Below are positions 28,308 to 36,810 of a stretch of DNA of 64,000 nt, in pieces (the stretch's first letter is position 1; each line of letters opens with the position of its first letter). This stretch comes from Methylomonas methanica (lineage in GTDB: Bacteria > Pseudomonadota > Gammaproteobacteria > Methylococcales > Methylomonadaceae). Below the pieces are notes generated by a model. The model did not search any database and had not been told where the DNA came from. It saw only the letters and a program-made list of their open reading frames with translations. Position numbers and translations under genes: made by a program. The stretch spans positions 1 to 64,000 of the forward strand of contig LUUF01000078.1 in assembly GCA_001644045.1 (NCBI GenBank), in the 5' to 3' direction.

Positions 28308-28934
28308 CTATAGCTCAGCACTTGCTGTAAACCCAAACTGCGTCACGAGTACTGAAATTGGCTCAAATACGACTGTGAATCCGAATTTAGATTTCTCAAT
28401 AACGTGCGCATTGGCCCCAGCAGGAAGAACTTGGAATTCCAAGTGAGGAGTAATACGCATGGGGACCGAAAAAAGCACCCTGAAAGTATTTGCACCAAGA
28501 CCAAGAATCAACGGATTGCTCGGAAGATTAGTTGGTGTTGAAACGGGCATCAGGTTGGTGCTGAGGATTTCCAATACCTCAGATGCCAGTTGATATTTTT
28601 CCTCGTTGTCCTTGGATGAGCGAAATCGTTCCCAAGCTTCTGACGCGTGTTTCATCCCCTGATATTGCGCCAATACAGCGGAGAGTACTTCGTCTCGAGC
28701 ACCTGATGCCGCAAGCGACTGTTCGTAGCGGCGCAACGTTGCGAGAGTTGCTGTAACGTCCGGCAGTTGCTTAAGCGCGTTCTCGGTGTTTTGTTCAATT
28801 CTGTTCAGTTGAGCATCCGACTCCGATCTGGCCTTTAGGGTTTCGTAACCGCCAATCGCAACCACGATACCTGTAACGAGCGGCAATACCACGGTCATCA
28901 AGTAAGCCGCTGGATAAGTCGAGAATAGTTCCAT
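28308..28934 (-). CDS. hypothetical membrane-anchored coiled-coil protein
   Basis: A 208-residue protein with one N-terminal membrane helix (LMTVVLPLVTGIVVAIGGY), a helical charged middle with coiled-coil character and a beta-rich end. The AASGARDEVLSAVLAQYQGMKHA part is probably a long helix. I recognise no family. It is convergent with the YkgJ-type gene and does not look like part of the polyene cluster. Confidence 0.55.
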   Translation of the reverse strand: MELFSTYPAAYLMTVVLPLVTGIVVAIGGYETLKARSESDAQLNRIEQNTENALKQLPDVTATLATLRRYEQSLAASGARDEVLSAVLAQYQGMKHASEAWERFRSSKDNEEKYQLASEVLEILSTNLMPVSTPTNLPSNPLILGLGANTFRVLFSVPMRITPHLEFQVLPAGANAHVIEKSKFGFTVVFEPISVLVTQFGFTASAEL

Positions 28935-29024
28935 ACGTTCAGCCTTCTAACAAATAATTTGAGGTCTTCCGAATATCATCGTTCGTTACCGCAACTCTAG
29001 CAATAAACACGAGCAGTGGTATGG

Positions 29025-30455
29025 TTAAGATTCCAATAAAACTCTAATTTGATTGTAATCCAACTTCCCATTAGCCAATCGCGGTAAATCCTCTAAATCC
29101 AAATAACGACTCGGCTGCATGTAGGCCGGTAGTTGCCGGCTAAGCGTCTTGCGAATCTCTCCGATGGTCATGTCCGGTTCTAAAACCACCGCCAAGGCGG
29201 GACGCTGACCAGCGGTGGGGTCATCCATGCCGATCACGGCGCAGCCTTTGACACCGGGGATGGTGTTGACGACCGCCTCGATTTCCGCAGGTTCGACGCG
29301 GTAGCCGGAGCATTTCAGCATCCGTCCCAAGCGGCCATGAAAGCGGAATTCGCCTTGTTCCAGGCTGGCACGGTCGCCGGTAGCGTACCAGCCGTCAGCG
29401 TTGAAGAAAGGCTGCACGCGACCGTCGCTCCAGTAGCCGCTGGCTAGCGTCGGGCCGCGTACCCAGAGTTCGCCGGATTCGGCGTCGATTTGCAGTTCGC
29501 AACCAGCGGCGGGCAGGCCGATGGGGATGGTTTGCTCGGCGATTAAGCGTTCGCGCATCACAGGCCAATAACAGCAGACATTGGTTTCGGTGGGGCCGAA
29601 GAAATTGTACAAGGCCGTCTGCGGCAAGCTGGCGGCTAGGTCGATTAGGGCAGGGGTGGGAAACACTTCGCCGGCAAAGATTAAAAAGCGCAGGGCAGCT
29701 AGCCGTGTTTGCGCCAGGTTGCCTTTGTAGGTTAGGAAGGCCAATAGCGAGGGCACGGTGTACCAGCCGCTGATAGCCTGCTCGCTCAGCCACGCGCTTA
29801 AGCGGGCTGGGGCCATGGTCAAGCCGCTTGGGACGAAATGCAGGCTGGCGCCGGTGCCTAGCACTGCGTAAAGGTCGAAGGTAGATAGGTCGAAGAAAAA
29901 CGGCGCACTGCTAGCGATGCGGTCGGCCGGCGTTAAAGCCAGCAAGTCGGCGGCCCATAAGGCAAATGCCGAAATCGCACGATGGCTCAATGCCACGCCG
30001 CGCGGTTGGCCGGTGGAGCCGGAGGTATACAAAATCGCTGCCAGCGATTCGGCGGAGATTTCGACCGGTGCTGGAATGGCCTCGCTACAGCTGGCGATGT
30101 CGAGCCACAGGCTGTCATCCAGCCAAGCCGGCGCGCCCCCCCCCGATCCAATTACTACACGAACCCGAGCATCGGCGACGATAAAGCTCAGTCTGGCGAC
30201 TGGGTTTTTTAGGTCGAGCGGCACATAGCAAGCCCCGCTCAGCAGGACGCCGAATAATGCGCTAGCGGCGTCTATGCCACGATCCAGATGAATCGCCACC
30301 GGCTGGCCGGATTGGATGCCTTTGGCTTGCAACGCGGCGGCGATGAATTGGGCGCGTTGCAGTAATTGTCGATAGCTGATTTGCCTGTCTTGCTCTTGCA
30401 GGGCCAGGGCGTCAGGTTGCTGTTGGCATTGGTGTAGAAAAGGTGTCAGTAGCAT
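29025..30455 (-). CDS. stand-alone amino-acid adenylation protein (PltF-like)
   Basis: This 476-residue NRPS-type A domain contains LYTSGSTGQPRGVALSH, FFFDLSTFDLYAVLG, LIFAGEVFPTPALI, YNFFGPTETNVC, YATGDRAS and a C-terminal Lys in ANGKLDYNQ. The last Lys indicates full adenylation and thiolation activity. The pattern with FAGE.FP and FGPTETNVC is that of free-standing amino-acid:carrier-protein ligases such as the prolyl ligases PltF and CloN4. The partner carrier protein is probably the one two genes upstream. Which amino acid is used cannot be read by eye. Confidence 0.78.
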   Translation of the reverse strand: MLLTPFLHQCQQQPDALALQEQDRQISYRQLLQRAQFIAAALQAKGIQSGQPVAIHLDRGIDAASALFGVLLSGACYVPLDLKNPVARLSFIVADARVRVVIGSGGGAPAWLDDSLWLDIASCSEAIPAPVEISAESLAAILYTSGSTGQPRGVALSHRAISAFALWAADLLALTPADRIASSAPFFFDLSTFDLYAVLGTGASLHFVPSGLTMAPARLSAWLSEQAISGWYTVPSLLAFLTYKGNLAQTRLAALRFLIFAGEVFPTPALIDLAASLPQTALYNFFGPTETNVCCYWPVMRERLIAEQTIPIGLPAAGCELQIDAESGELWVRGPTLASGYWSDGRVQPFFNADGWYATGDRASLEQGEFRFHGRLGRMLKCSGYRVEPAEIEAVVNTIPGVKGCAVIGMDDPTAGQRPALAVVLEPDMTIGEIRKTLSRQLPAYMQPSRYLDLEDLPRLANGKLDYNQIRVLLES

Positions 30456-30737
30456 GAGCTAAAAATAATTGTCCAACTGGAGATTCCCTCTCCCCCTGTA
30501 CCCATGGGGCATAAAGGAGAGGATTGGGGTGAGGGAGGGAGATAAATAAGGAAAAAGCTTTATTTTAATCCCCTCATCCCAACCTTCTCCCGGTGGGAGA
30601 AGGAGATTTTTTAATTTTTAGCGATCCCCTTAAAATCGGCATAACCAGTAGGATCGAATTTATTCGATGTAGCCAACAGTGCGAATAAATTCGCACCTAC
30701 AGTTTTAGCTTAACGGCGCAGCGGCGATGTTCGTCGC
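30456..30737. repeat. repeat-rich intergenic spacer
   Basis: The 280 bases between the adenylation and the condensation-like gene hold three dispersed repeats. One is CCCTCTCCC...GGAGAGG with GGGGTGAGGG, carrying the 17-nt insertion; a second, inverted relative is around 30570-30605 (CCCCTCATCCCAACC, CTCCCGGTGGGAGAAGG). The third is a hairpin GTGCGAATAAATTCGCAC near 30690. No gene is visible. Confidence 0.65.
30499..30515. repeat. 17-nt micro-insertion, copy 4
   Basis: TACCCATGGGGCATAAA sits inside a dispersed repeat. Deleting exactly 17 bases joins CCCTCTCCCCCTG to GGAGAGGATTGGGG, a normal form of that repeat. The insert matches copy 1 of the IS3 region at 16 of 17 positions. Confidence 0.7.
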
Positions 30738-32030
30738 TCAGTTTTCAGGGGTTTCCAACAACTCCGAGTTCATCTTCGCAATCACCGCATCCAGCCAGGC
30801 TTCGTCTATCGCCGGCGATAAGTAGCTGTAAGACAAGACCAGCTTGCCGTCGAGCTGGCTGGCCAGTAGCGCCAAACCTGGCGGCAAGGTCATCCAACAC
30901 ATCAGGGATAAATTGGTAACCGGGACGCCGAGAAAGCCTTTCTTGTTCCAGGACAGCTCGCCGATGTCGGAAAACCACAGCGAACTCAATTCTCCGCCGC
31001 TGTGTTGTTTGCGCAGGACTTTGGCATATTTGTCCGGCGCCAGCCATTGGCCCAGCCACATCAACGGCAAATAGGCCAGGTCCAGCTCATCGCGCACCAC
31101 TTGCTTGTGCTCGCTGAGCAGATGGGTGAACAAGCCGTTTCGGTCGCGGACTTGCTGACGGGTGGCGCGGGCGAACAGGCAGCCGATATGGTTGCCAAAT
31201 ACCGGTGTTGGGGCATTCTGGCGGCGCAGGTTGAAGGCGTAAGGGATGCAATAACCGTCTTTCGCGGCTGGCGGGCCGACCAGTTCCATCGCCCGCATGA
31301 AGCAGCCTAGATAATACAAAGTGCGGCCAGTCAGGCCGGTGTATTGTTGCGCCAGCTTGGCGATGCGCTGCGATTGGTCGGCATCGAAACGCTGCACTTT
31401 CAAACGCAAGACTTGCGGGCCTTGCTCCACTTGGGTTGGCAGGCAACTATCCAGACTATTGGCTGCGGTGTTGTGGCGCTTGGCTTTGAAGAACAATTGG
31501 AGTTTTTTCCAGAAGCTCCATTGCGCCAGCTTGGCTTCGATCAACGACGGCGATTCCTTAAAGCTTTCCGGACGCTCGGCAGACAGGAAATCCAGTAATA
31601 TCTTGCAACCGCGTGCGTCCAGCAAGGGATGTAACCAGATCAGCAGCAAAGTGCCACCGTCTGCGCCGGCGATCCAGTGCACGGTCAGCGGCCGCGATTC
31701 CGGGCGATTGAAAATTTCCAGCAGTAAGCGTTGGGTTTCATCGGCCTCGTCGGCACTCGACTGGCATTGATGGAGTTCCAGCGGTATTGGATTACCGGTG
31801 GCAACCCACGCAAAACGCTTGCCGCGCGGCTGGATTACAGCGGACGCTTGCGGAAAGCGTTCCACCAGCAGATCCAAGCGCCGTTGCAGGCCGGACAAAT
31901 CGGGTGCTTCAGCCAATTGCAGCGCAAATCCGCAATAGCCGCCGGGCATGCCGGCGTTACGAATTTCCTGATCGAGTACGTAAGTAAAATAATCGCCAGG
32001 GTTGAACAGTTTGTCCGTAGAGTCCGTCAT
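30738..32030 (-). CDS. condensation-domain-like acyltransferase
   Basis: A 430-residue protein resembling an NRPS condensation or wax-ester-synthase-like acyltransferase. The motif IWLHPLLDARGC stands in place of HHxxxDG, keeping the second His and the Asp. The later segment SSLWFSDIGELSW resembles the DFGWG region. It could join the aminoacyl group on the small carrier protein to an amine or hydroxyl acceptor, perhaps the polyene lipid. Its start overlaps the carrier-protein stop (ATGA), and the adenylation gene follows. Confidence 0.68.
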   Translation of the reverse strand: MTDSTDKLFNPGDYFTYVLDQEIRNAGMPGGYCGFALQLAEAPDLSGLQRRLDLLVERFPQASAVIQPRGKRFAWVATGNPIPLELHQCQSSADEADETQRLLLEIFNRPESRPLTVHWIAGADGGTLLLIWLHPLLDARGCKILLDFLSAERPESFKESPSLIEAKLAQWSFWKKLQLFFKAKRHNTAANSLDSCLPTQVEQGPQVLRLKVQRFDADQSQRIAKLAQQYTGLTGRTLYYLGCFMRAMELVGPPAAKDGYCIPYAFNLRRQNAPTPVFGNHIGCLFARATRQQVRDRNGLFTHLLSEHKQVVRDELDLAYLPLMWLGQWLAPDKYAKVLRKQHSGGELSSLWFSDIGELSWNKKGFLGVPVTNLSLMCWMTLPPGLALLASQLDGKLVLSYSYLSPAIDEAWLDAVIAKMNSELLETPEN

Positions 32031-32269
32031 CAGGCGTGGCCGCTACGTCTGATCCAGTTTTCCAGAGAATTCAGGCTGCCGACATTATCCGGTTCGATTT
32101 CGGTGTCGGGCAGCGTCACGTCGAATTCCTTCTCGGCGAACATGATCAGGCGCATGATGCCCATGCTATCGAGGCCCGCGTCCAACAGGTTGTCGTCATC
32201 GCCGAAAGCGGCCGGGTCTTCGTGGTAAATCAGTTCGGCAAAGATGAAATTCTTCAGTTTTTCCTTCAT
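32030..32269 (-). CDS. peptidyl/acyl carrier protein 2
   Basis: A 79-residue carrier protein with the phosphopantetheine Ser in LLDAGLDSMGIMRLIMF. It lacks the strong DSID form of the other two carrier proteins here and more resembles DltC/PltL-type aminoacyl carriers. Together with the condensation-like and adenylation genes it forms a minus-strand unit that can load and transfer an amino acid. Confidence 0.88.
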   Translation of the reverse strand: MKEKLKNFIFAELIYHEDPAAFGDDDNLLDAGLDSMGIMRLIMFAEKEFDVTLPDTEIEPDNVGSLNSLENWIRRSGHA

Positions 32270-32326
32270 GGCATGGAATAGTTTGTGAGTTAGATAAAAA
32301 TTATATACAAAGCGCTATCACGCGTA

Positions 32327-32833
32327 TCAAACTGGCTCCGGCGTAAAGGCTTTTAACGCAAAACCCCAACGTGGCACCTGGCGGCAATAGTGGCTATAAG
32401 AAACGCCAAACCGGCTGGTTAGGTCTGGTTCTTCGCGAAATACCACGGTAATATGGAAAAACAGCGCAATCGAGCCGGCATAAACCAACAGGACCGGATC
32501 GGTAAACAGCAAACATTCCGCCAGTAACAGCAGCAGAACGCCTTGAAACATCGGGTTGCGGGTGCGGCGATACAGTCCGGTAACGACCAGATTCTTTGGC
32601 GGATCGATCGGGGCAGGGGTGCCCAGGCCCGCGATAGCAAAATCCCAGGCGCAACGCAGATAAGTAGCCAAGCCCAGGATGATACAAAAACCGGCAGGCA
32701 GAACCCAGGTCAAGTTGGCCGGCTGCAAGTTACCGTTTTGATCGGAGACTAACCAATAAGGTAGGTAAATCAGCACCGCGCCGGGAACAAGCAGGGTGAA
32801 TAACAGGATCTTGAAGGTCAGGAAAGGACGCAC
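32327..32833 (-). CDS. isoprenylcysteine/phospholipid methyltransferase-family membrane protein
   Basis: A 168-residue membrane protein with about four hydrophobic segments and the ICMT/PEMT signature RRTRNPMFQGVLLLLLAECLLF followed by FREEPDLTSRFGVSYSHYCRQVPRW. Such enzymes use S-adenosylmethionine to methylate a lipid-borne carboxyl, thiol or amine; a free end group of the polyene is a possible substrate. It starts with GTG and heads the minus-strand unit with the carrier protein. Confidence 0.78.
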   Translation of the reverse strand: MRPFLTFKILLFTLLVPGAVLIYLPYWLVSDQNGNLQPANLTWVLPAGFCIILGLATYLRCAWDFAIAGLGTPAPIDPPKNLVVTGLYRRTRNPMFQGVLLLLLAECLLFTDPVLLVYAGSIALFFHITVVFREEPDLTSRFGVSYSHYCRQVPRWGFALKAFTPEPV

Positions 32834-32975
32834 GTATCAGTCTGTCGGAATTGGAAGTTTAGGTGGGCTGGGTTTGCGGCAATTTTGGCATTCCCCGCGC
32901 CGCAATCCAAGTGATTTTGAACCGTTCCGGGATTTTGTGTAGAATCCGGCGTTTATTAATGGAATTTAAACAGCC

Positions 32976-33239
32976 ATGTCAGACGACTTGATCAGCCAAT
33001 TGAAAACCATGCTTATCGAGGGCTTGCTCTTGGAAGACATCGTCCCGGATGACCTGTCACCGGACGACGCTTTGTTTGGCGGCGGACTGGGCTTAGACTC
33101 CATCGATGCCCTGGAAATCGGCGTGATGCTGGATCGCCAATACGGTATCAAGATCACCTCCGGGGACGAACGCAATAATCAAATTTTTCTCTCACTCCGC
33201 TCGCTCGCAGAATTCGTCGCCGCTAATCGCACCCGTTAA
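32976..33239 (+). CDS. acyl carrier protein 3
   Basis: An 87-residue carrier protein with GGGLGLDSIDALEIGVML around the modified Ser (near residue 43). It begins the right-hand plus-strand operon and is followed two bases later by a COG4648-type protein, repeating the ACP-membrane-protein pair of the left operon. In E. coli two ACPs (ApeE, ApeF) serve the same pathway. Confidence 0.92.
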   Translation: MSDDLISQLKTMLIEGLLLEDIVPDDLSPDDALFGGGLGLDSIDALEIGVMLDRQYGIKITSGDERNNQIFLSLRSLAEFVAANRTR

Positions 33240-33241
33240 GC

Positions 33242-33853
33242 ATGGGTCATGTCATCAAGCCGGTCATCATTGCCTGTCTGGTTGTTGCTTATCCCTTTCT
33301 TAGTGCCTATCTGACCAGTCTCGGTTTTGCCAGCTTGGAGCTAATCGTATTCGCTGCGCTGACGCTGTGGCGCGGCTTTACGGCGGCGGGTCTGGTCGCA
33401 CGCGTGACTAGTTTTTTACTGGCAGCGGTATTGTTGGCTGGCGCCTATTTCGCCACCACCTATTTCGTCTGGCTGGTCCCGTCGTTCGCTTATTTGTGGC
33501 TGACATTTTTGTTCGGACATACCCTGTGGTCGCCGCCTTCTTTTATCGAACGCTTGGTGCGTTTGCAGTTTCCGGAGCTAGTGCCCGGCATTGCCGAATA
33601 TTGCCGGAATTTGACCTGGGTTTGGACCTTGTTCTTTGCCATCAATATCCTGATCTGCGCCGCCCTGCCGCTGATCGCCGGGCAGACTGCTTGGGCAATT
33701 TATACCGGTGCGGTGGTGTATCTATTGATGGGCCTGCTTGGAACCGGCGAATGGTTTTACCGGCATTGGCGCTTTCCCGATCTGGAAATTCCGCCGGCCT
33801 TGGAGACTTTTAAATGCATTGCGATGAACGGCCATAAGGTATTCAAAGGATGA
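33242..33853 (+). CDS. COG4648-type polytopic membrane protein 2
   Basis: A 203-residue protein with about six hydrophobic stretches, clearly related to the 20981 protein by the LWSPPSFIERLVRLQFPELVP core and the shared later segment LLGTGEWFYRHW. Two copies in one cluster suggest that two assembly lines, or two parts of one, each have their own membrane partner. The stop overlaps the LolA-like gene start (ATGA). Confidence 0.8.
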   Translation: MGHVIKPVIIACLVVAYPFLSAYLTSLGFASLELIVFAALTLWRGFTAAGLVARVTSFLLAAVLLAGAYFATTYFVWLVPSFAYLWLTFLFGHTLWSPPSFIERLVRLQFPELVPGIAEYCRNLTWVWTLFFAINILICAALPLIAGQTAWAIYTGAVVYLLMGLLGTGEWFYRHWRFPDLEIPPALETFKCIAMNGHKVFKG

Positions 33854-34482
33854 ACATTAGACGCATGCTGTTTTTCCTCCTGGCCTTGTTGCCAATTTCC
33901 GGATTAGCCGATGAAGCCTTGCTGACCGAATTGCTGGCCCGCATTCGCCAAACTAGCCAGTCGCAATTTCGTTATGAAGAAACCCGCACACTGGAACTGG
34001 CGACGTCGCCATGGCACGGTCAGGGTTACATGCTGTCCGGGGCCGACGGTAGCCTGGTCAAGTTACAACTGAAACCCACGCGGTTGATCATGGCCATCGC
34101 CGATCAGCGCATGCTCTATTGGGACCCGCAACAAAACCAACGCCACAGCGCGGCTCTGGATTCGGCAGGTGCCGCCGGCGAGCAAATCAAGGTGTTTCGT
34201 ACCATCCTGCAGGGGCGAACCGACGAACTGCAAACAAGCTATGACATTGCCGCCGAAAAACAAGGTAAACAATGGACCTTGCGAATGACACCGAAGCCGG
34301 AATTGAAGGCCGATGAGATCCCGGCTATCGAAATTTCCGGCGACGACGAGGACAAGCAGCGGCGCATAATAATCAAACAAGCCGACGGCGAATCCACCGA
34401 GTACCGGATGCAAAAAGCCACCGAAGCCCAGCAACAGGAATATTCCCTCCAGCGCTTGCTGCTGGAAGCCAGCGGAGAATAA
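33850..34482 (+). CDS. LolA-like periplasmic lipid carrier (ApeL-like)
   Basis: A 210-residue protein with a Sec signal peptide (MNIRRMLFFLLALLPISGLA) and the beta-rich LolA-like body, with FRYEETRTLELATSPWHGQGYML near the start and many Gln/Lys-rich strands. It probably ferries the polyene lipid across the periplasm from the MMPL pump to the outer membrane. It is followed three bases later by that pump. Confidence 0.8.
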   Translation: MNIRRMLFFLLALLPISGLADEALLTELLARIRQTSQSQFRYEETRTLELATSPWHGQGYMLSGADGSLVKLQLKPTRLIMAIADQRMLYWDPQQNQRHSAALDSAGAAGEQIKVFRTILQGRTDELQTSYDIAAEKQGKQWTLRMTPKPELKADEIPAIEISGDDEDKQRRIIIKQADGESTEYRMQKATEAQQQEYSLQRLLLEASGE

Positions 34483-34485
34483 GGC

Positions 34486-36810
34486 GTGTCTTTCGTCTGG
34501 AGAAAGCGCTGGTTCGTGCTGCTGCTTCCGCTATTGGCGGCGATTACCTTTTGGCAAATCCGCGTGGAAACCGACCTGAACGCTTTTTTTACCGCGACCG
34601 ATGACGAGGATTCTCGGCTGTTGTCCGGCTTGTTGAAGTCCGGCGAATTATCGCGGCGCTACTTGTTAGTCGTCGAAAAGGTTGAGCCAGCGGCTGGTGT
34701 AAGCAGTAGTCCGGAAAATCAGATTTCCGTCGCGGGGTTTGGCGCTCGGCTAGTTAATCAGCTTGCCAAACTCGATGACGTGGAACAGGCGTGGCCGGCA
34801 GACCAGCCGCCCCGCGACTGGGTCGATGCCGTCGCCTCTTACGCGCCTTACCACGCCCGACTATTCAGCCTGAATCCCGAACAGGATGCGCAGGAATTGT
34901 TTGATACTGCCCAGTTGGCTGCCAAAGCCGAAGGGCTGAAACAAGCCTTGCTTTCCCCACAAGGCGGCTTCGTTAAAGCCATCGCCAAGCAAGACCCCTT
35001 GCTGCTGTCTCTAAATGGCTTTAAGGATTTACAGGGCCAATTCCAGCAGCAAGCCAAGCTTGGCAGCGGCGGCGCGTTGATCTTACAAAGCCGGCCGGCG
35101 GCATTGGATTCCGAGGCTCAGACCCGATTGCAAGCGGCAATTCGGGCCAGCTTCGACAGCTTGAACGCGGAAGCCGGCGGCGCTTTTAAGTTATCGATGG
35201 CCGGGGTACCGGTGTTCAGCGTCGCCGCGCAAAGCGAGATCAGCCAGGACGTGACGCTGGTTTCGGTGGTGTCCAGCCTGGCAGTGGTCTTGGTCTTTCT
35301 ATTTTTATTTCATTCCTTTTCTGCGTTGCACTGGGTAATGATGGTGCAGGGCGCTTCGTTTGTGATCGGTACCTTGGCCACCGCCTTGGCCTTCCCGCAG
35401 GTCCATAGTCTGACGCTGGCTTTGGGCGCCAGCTTGATCGGCATCTCCTCCGATTATCCGATGCACGTGATGGTGCATTGCGCCAAACACCGTAACACGC
35501 CTTTGTCGGCGGCTCGATTGCTGTGGCCGAGTTTGTTAGTGGGCGGTTTGACCACTGCGATTGGCTACGGCGCACTGGGCTTAACCGGGTTTCCCGGCTT
35601 CGAGCAAATCGCCGTGTTTGCTTTTGCCAGCGTCGCCGCGTCTTTAGGATTGACCCGTTGGGTATTGCCGGCCTTGCTGGCCAATTCCCAGCTGCACTCC
35701 GCACATTTGCCCGGCATCGCTGCCTGGGTGGATTTCTGCGGCCGTCACCGGAAAATCCTGCTGGGTTTGTTTGCTGTTAGCGTGGTTTTAGCCGGGCTTT
35801 GTCTGCCGCAAATCCGCTGGATGGATGACATGCAGAAGCTGGCGGTGGACATGGATTTGTTAAAGCAGCAGGATGCTGCGGTGCGTTCGCATTTTTCCAG
35901 CATCGAGCCGGGCCGCTTCGTATTGATACAAGCCGACGATTGGGAAACCGCACTGCAACGATCCGAAGCCGCCGAGCGCCGGCTGAAGTCTTTAAAGCAG
36001 GCCGGTGTGATTAGCGAATACCACGGCCTGTTTCCATGGCTGGTATCAGAACAACTGCAAACGGAAAACGCCGAAGTTTACCAACGCGAGTTAACGCCGG
36101 CATTCCAACAGGCCTGGCAAGCGGGCTTAGCCAAGTCTGGCCTGTCGGTCGATAAACTTGGGACATTACTACCTGTGGCGCCTGAACCATTGCAGCCCGC
36201 TAAGGTTATGGATACGCCTGTTAGGCATATTCTGTCCGGACAAATAGTGACCGGGCAAACTGGCGTGATGTTGTCGCTGTGGCTGGGCGAGCACGATCCG
36301 GAAAAACTGATAGCGGGCTTGGCTGGCTTGGAAGGCACGCGTTATTTTAGTCAAAAAGATCAACTGGATCAGTTGGCCGGCAAATACCGGGACCGATCTT
36401 TAGTAATGCTGGCCATAGGTATCGGCGTGATGGCATTGTTCATCTGGCTGCAACAACGCGACCTGCGCAAGGTGTTTCTGACCTTGCTGCCATCCGTGGC
36501 CTCTGTTCTATTTATTTTCGCAACCTGGGCGCTGATGGGCGAGGAAGTCAGTTTTCTGCACGTGATCGGTCTATTGTTGTCGGTATCGTTGTGCGTGGAT
36601 TACGGCATATTCTTTATCGACAATCGTGGCAAGGATGCCGATGTTACCTATCATGCGATCGCCTCATCGACATTAACAACAATCGCTTCGTTCGGCGCGC
36701 TGGGCTTGGGCAAGACGCCGACCTTGCCAATTCTGGCACTCTCGGTAAGCTTGGGCGTGACCTTGGGTTTTCTTCTCTGCCCTTTACTGATCCAAAAACC
36801 GAAGAATTAA
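34486..36810 (+). CDS. MMPL/RND-family exporter (ApeM-like)
   Basis: A 774-residue pump with one N-terminal helix, a large periplasmic domain (about 35-260), a block of five helices (SLAVVLVFLFLFHSF to WVLPALL), a second periplasmic domain and a second helix block. The SSDYPMHVMVH and SLCVDYGIFFIDN segments hold the polar residues of proton relay. Pumps of this type move the polyene lipid out of the inner membrane. The stop overlaps the next start (TAATG). Confidence 0.88.
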   Translation: MSFVWRKRWFVLLLPLLAAITFWQIRVETDLNAFFTATDDEDSRLLSGLLKSGELSRRYLLVVEKVEPAAGVSSSPENQISVAGFGARLVNQLAKLDDVEQAWPADQPPRDWVDAVASYAPYHARLFSLNPEQDAQELFDTAQLAAKAEGLKQALLSPQGGFVKAIAKQDPLLLSLNGFKDLQGQFQQQAKLGSGGALILQSRPAALDSEAQTRLQAAIRASFDSLNAEAGGAFKLSMAGVPVFSVAAQSEISQDVTLVSVVSSLAVVLVFLFLFHSFSALHWVMMVQGASFVIGTLATALAFPQVHSLTLALGASLIGISSDYPMHVMVHCAKHRNTPLSAARLLWPSLLVGGLTTAIGYGALGLTGFPGFEQIAVFAFASVAASLGLTRWVLPALLANSQLHSAHLPGIAAWVDFCGRHRKILLGLFAVSVVLAGLCLPQIRWMDDMQKLAVDMDLLKQQDAAVRSHFSSIEPGRFVLIQADDWETALQRSEAAERRLKSLKQAGVISEYHGLFPWLVSEQLQTENAEVYQRELTPAFQQAWQAGLAKSGLSVDKLGTLLPVAPEPLQPAKVMDTPVRHILSGQIVTGQTGVMLSLWLGEHDPEKLIAGLAGLEGTRYFSQKDQLDQLAGKYRDRSLVMLAIGIGVMALFIWLQQRDLRKVFLTLLPSVASVLFIFATWALMGEEVSFLHVIGLLLSVSLCVDYGIFFIDNRGKDADVTYHAIASSTLTTIASFGALGLGKTPTLPILALSVSLGVTLGFLLCPLLIQKPKN

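Noticed and set aside
27300-28310. The paired palindromes were considered as a two-repeat CRISPR.
   Set aside because: Only two units nearly 1 kb apart with a gene between, and they are perfect hairpins of REP type.
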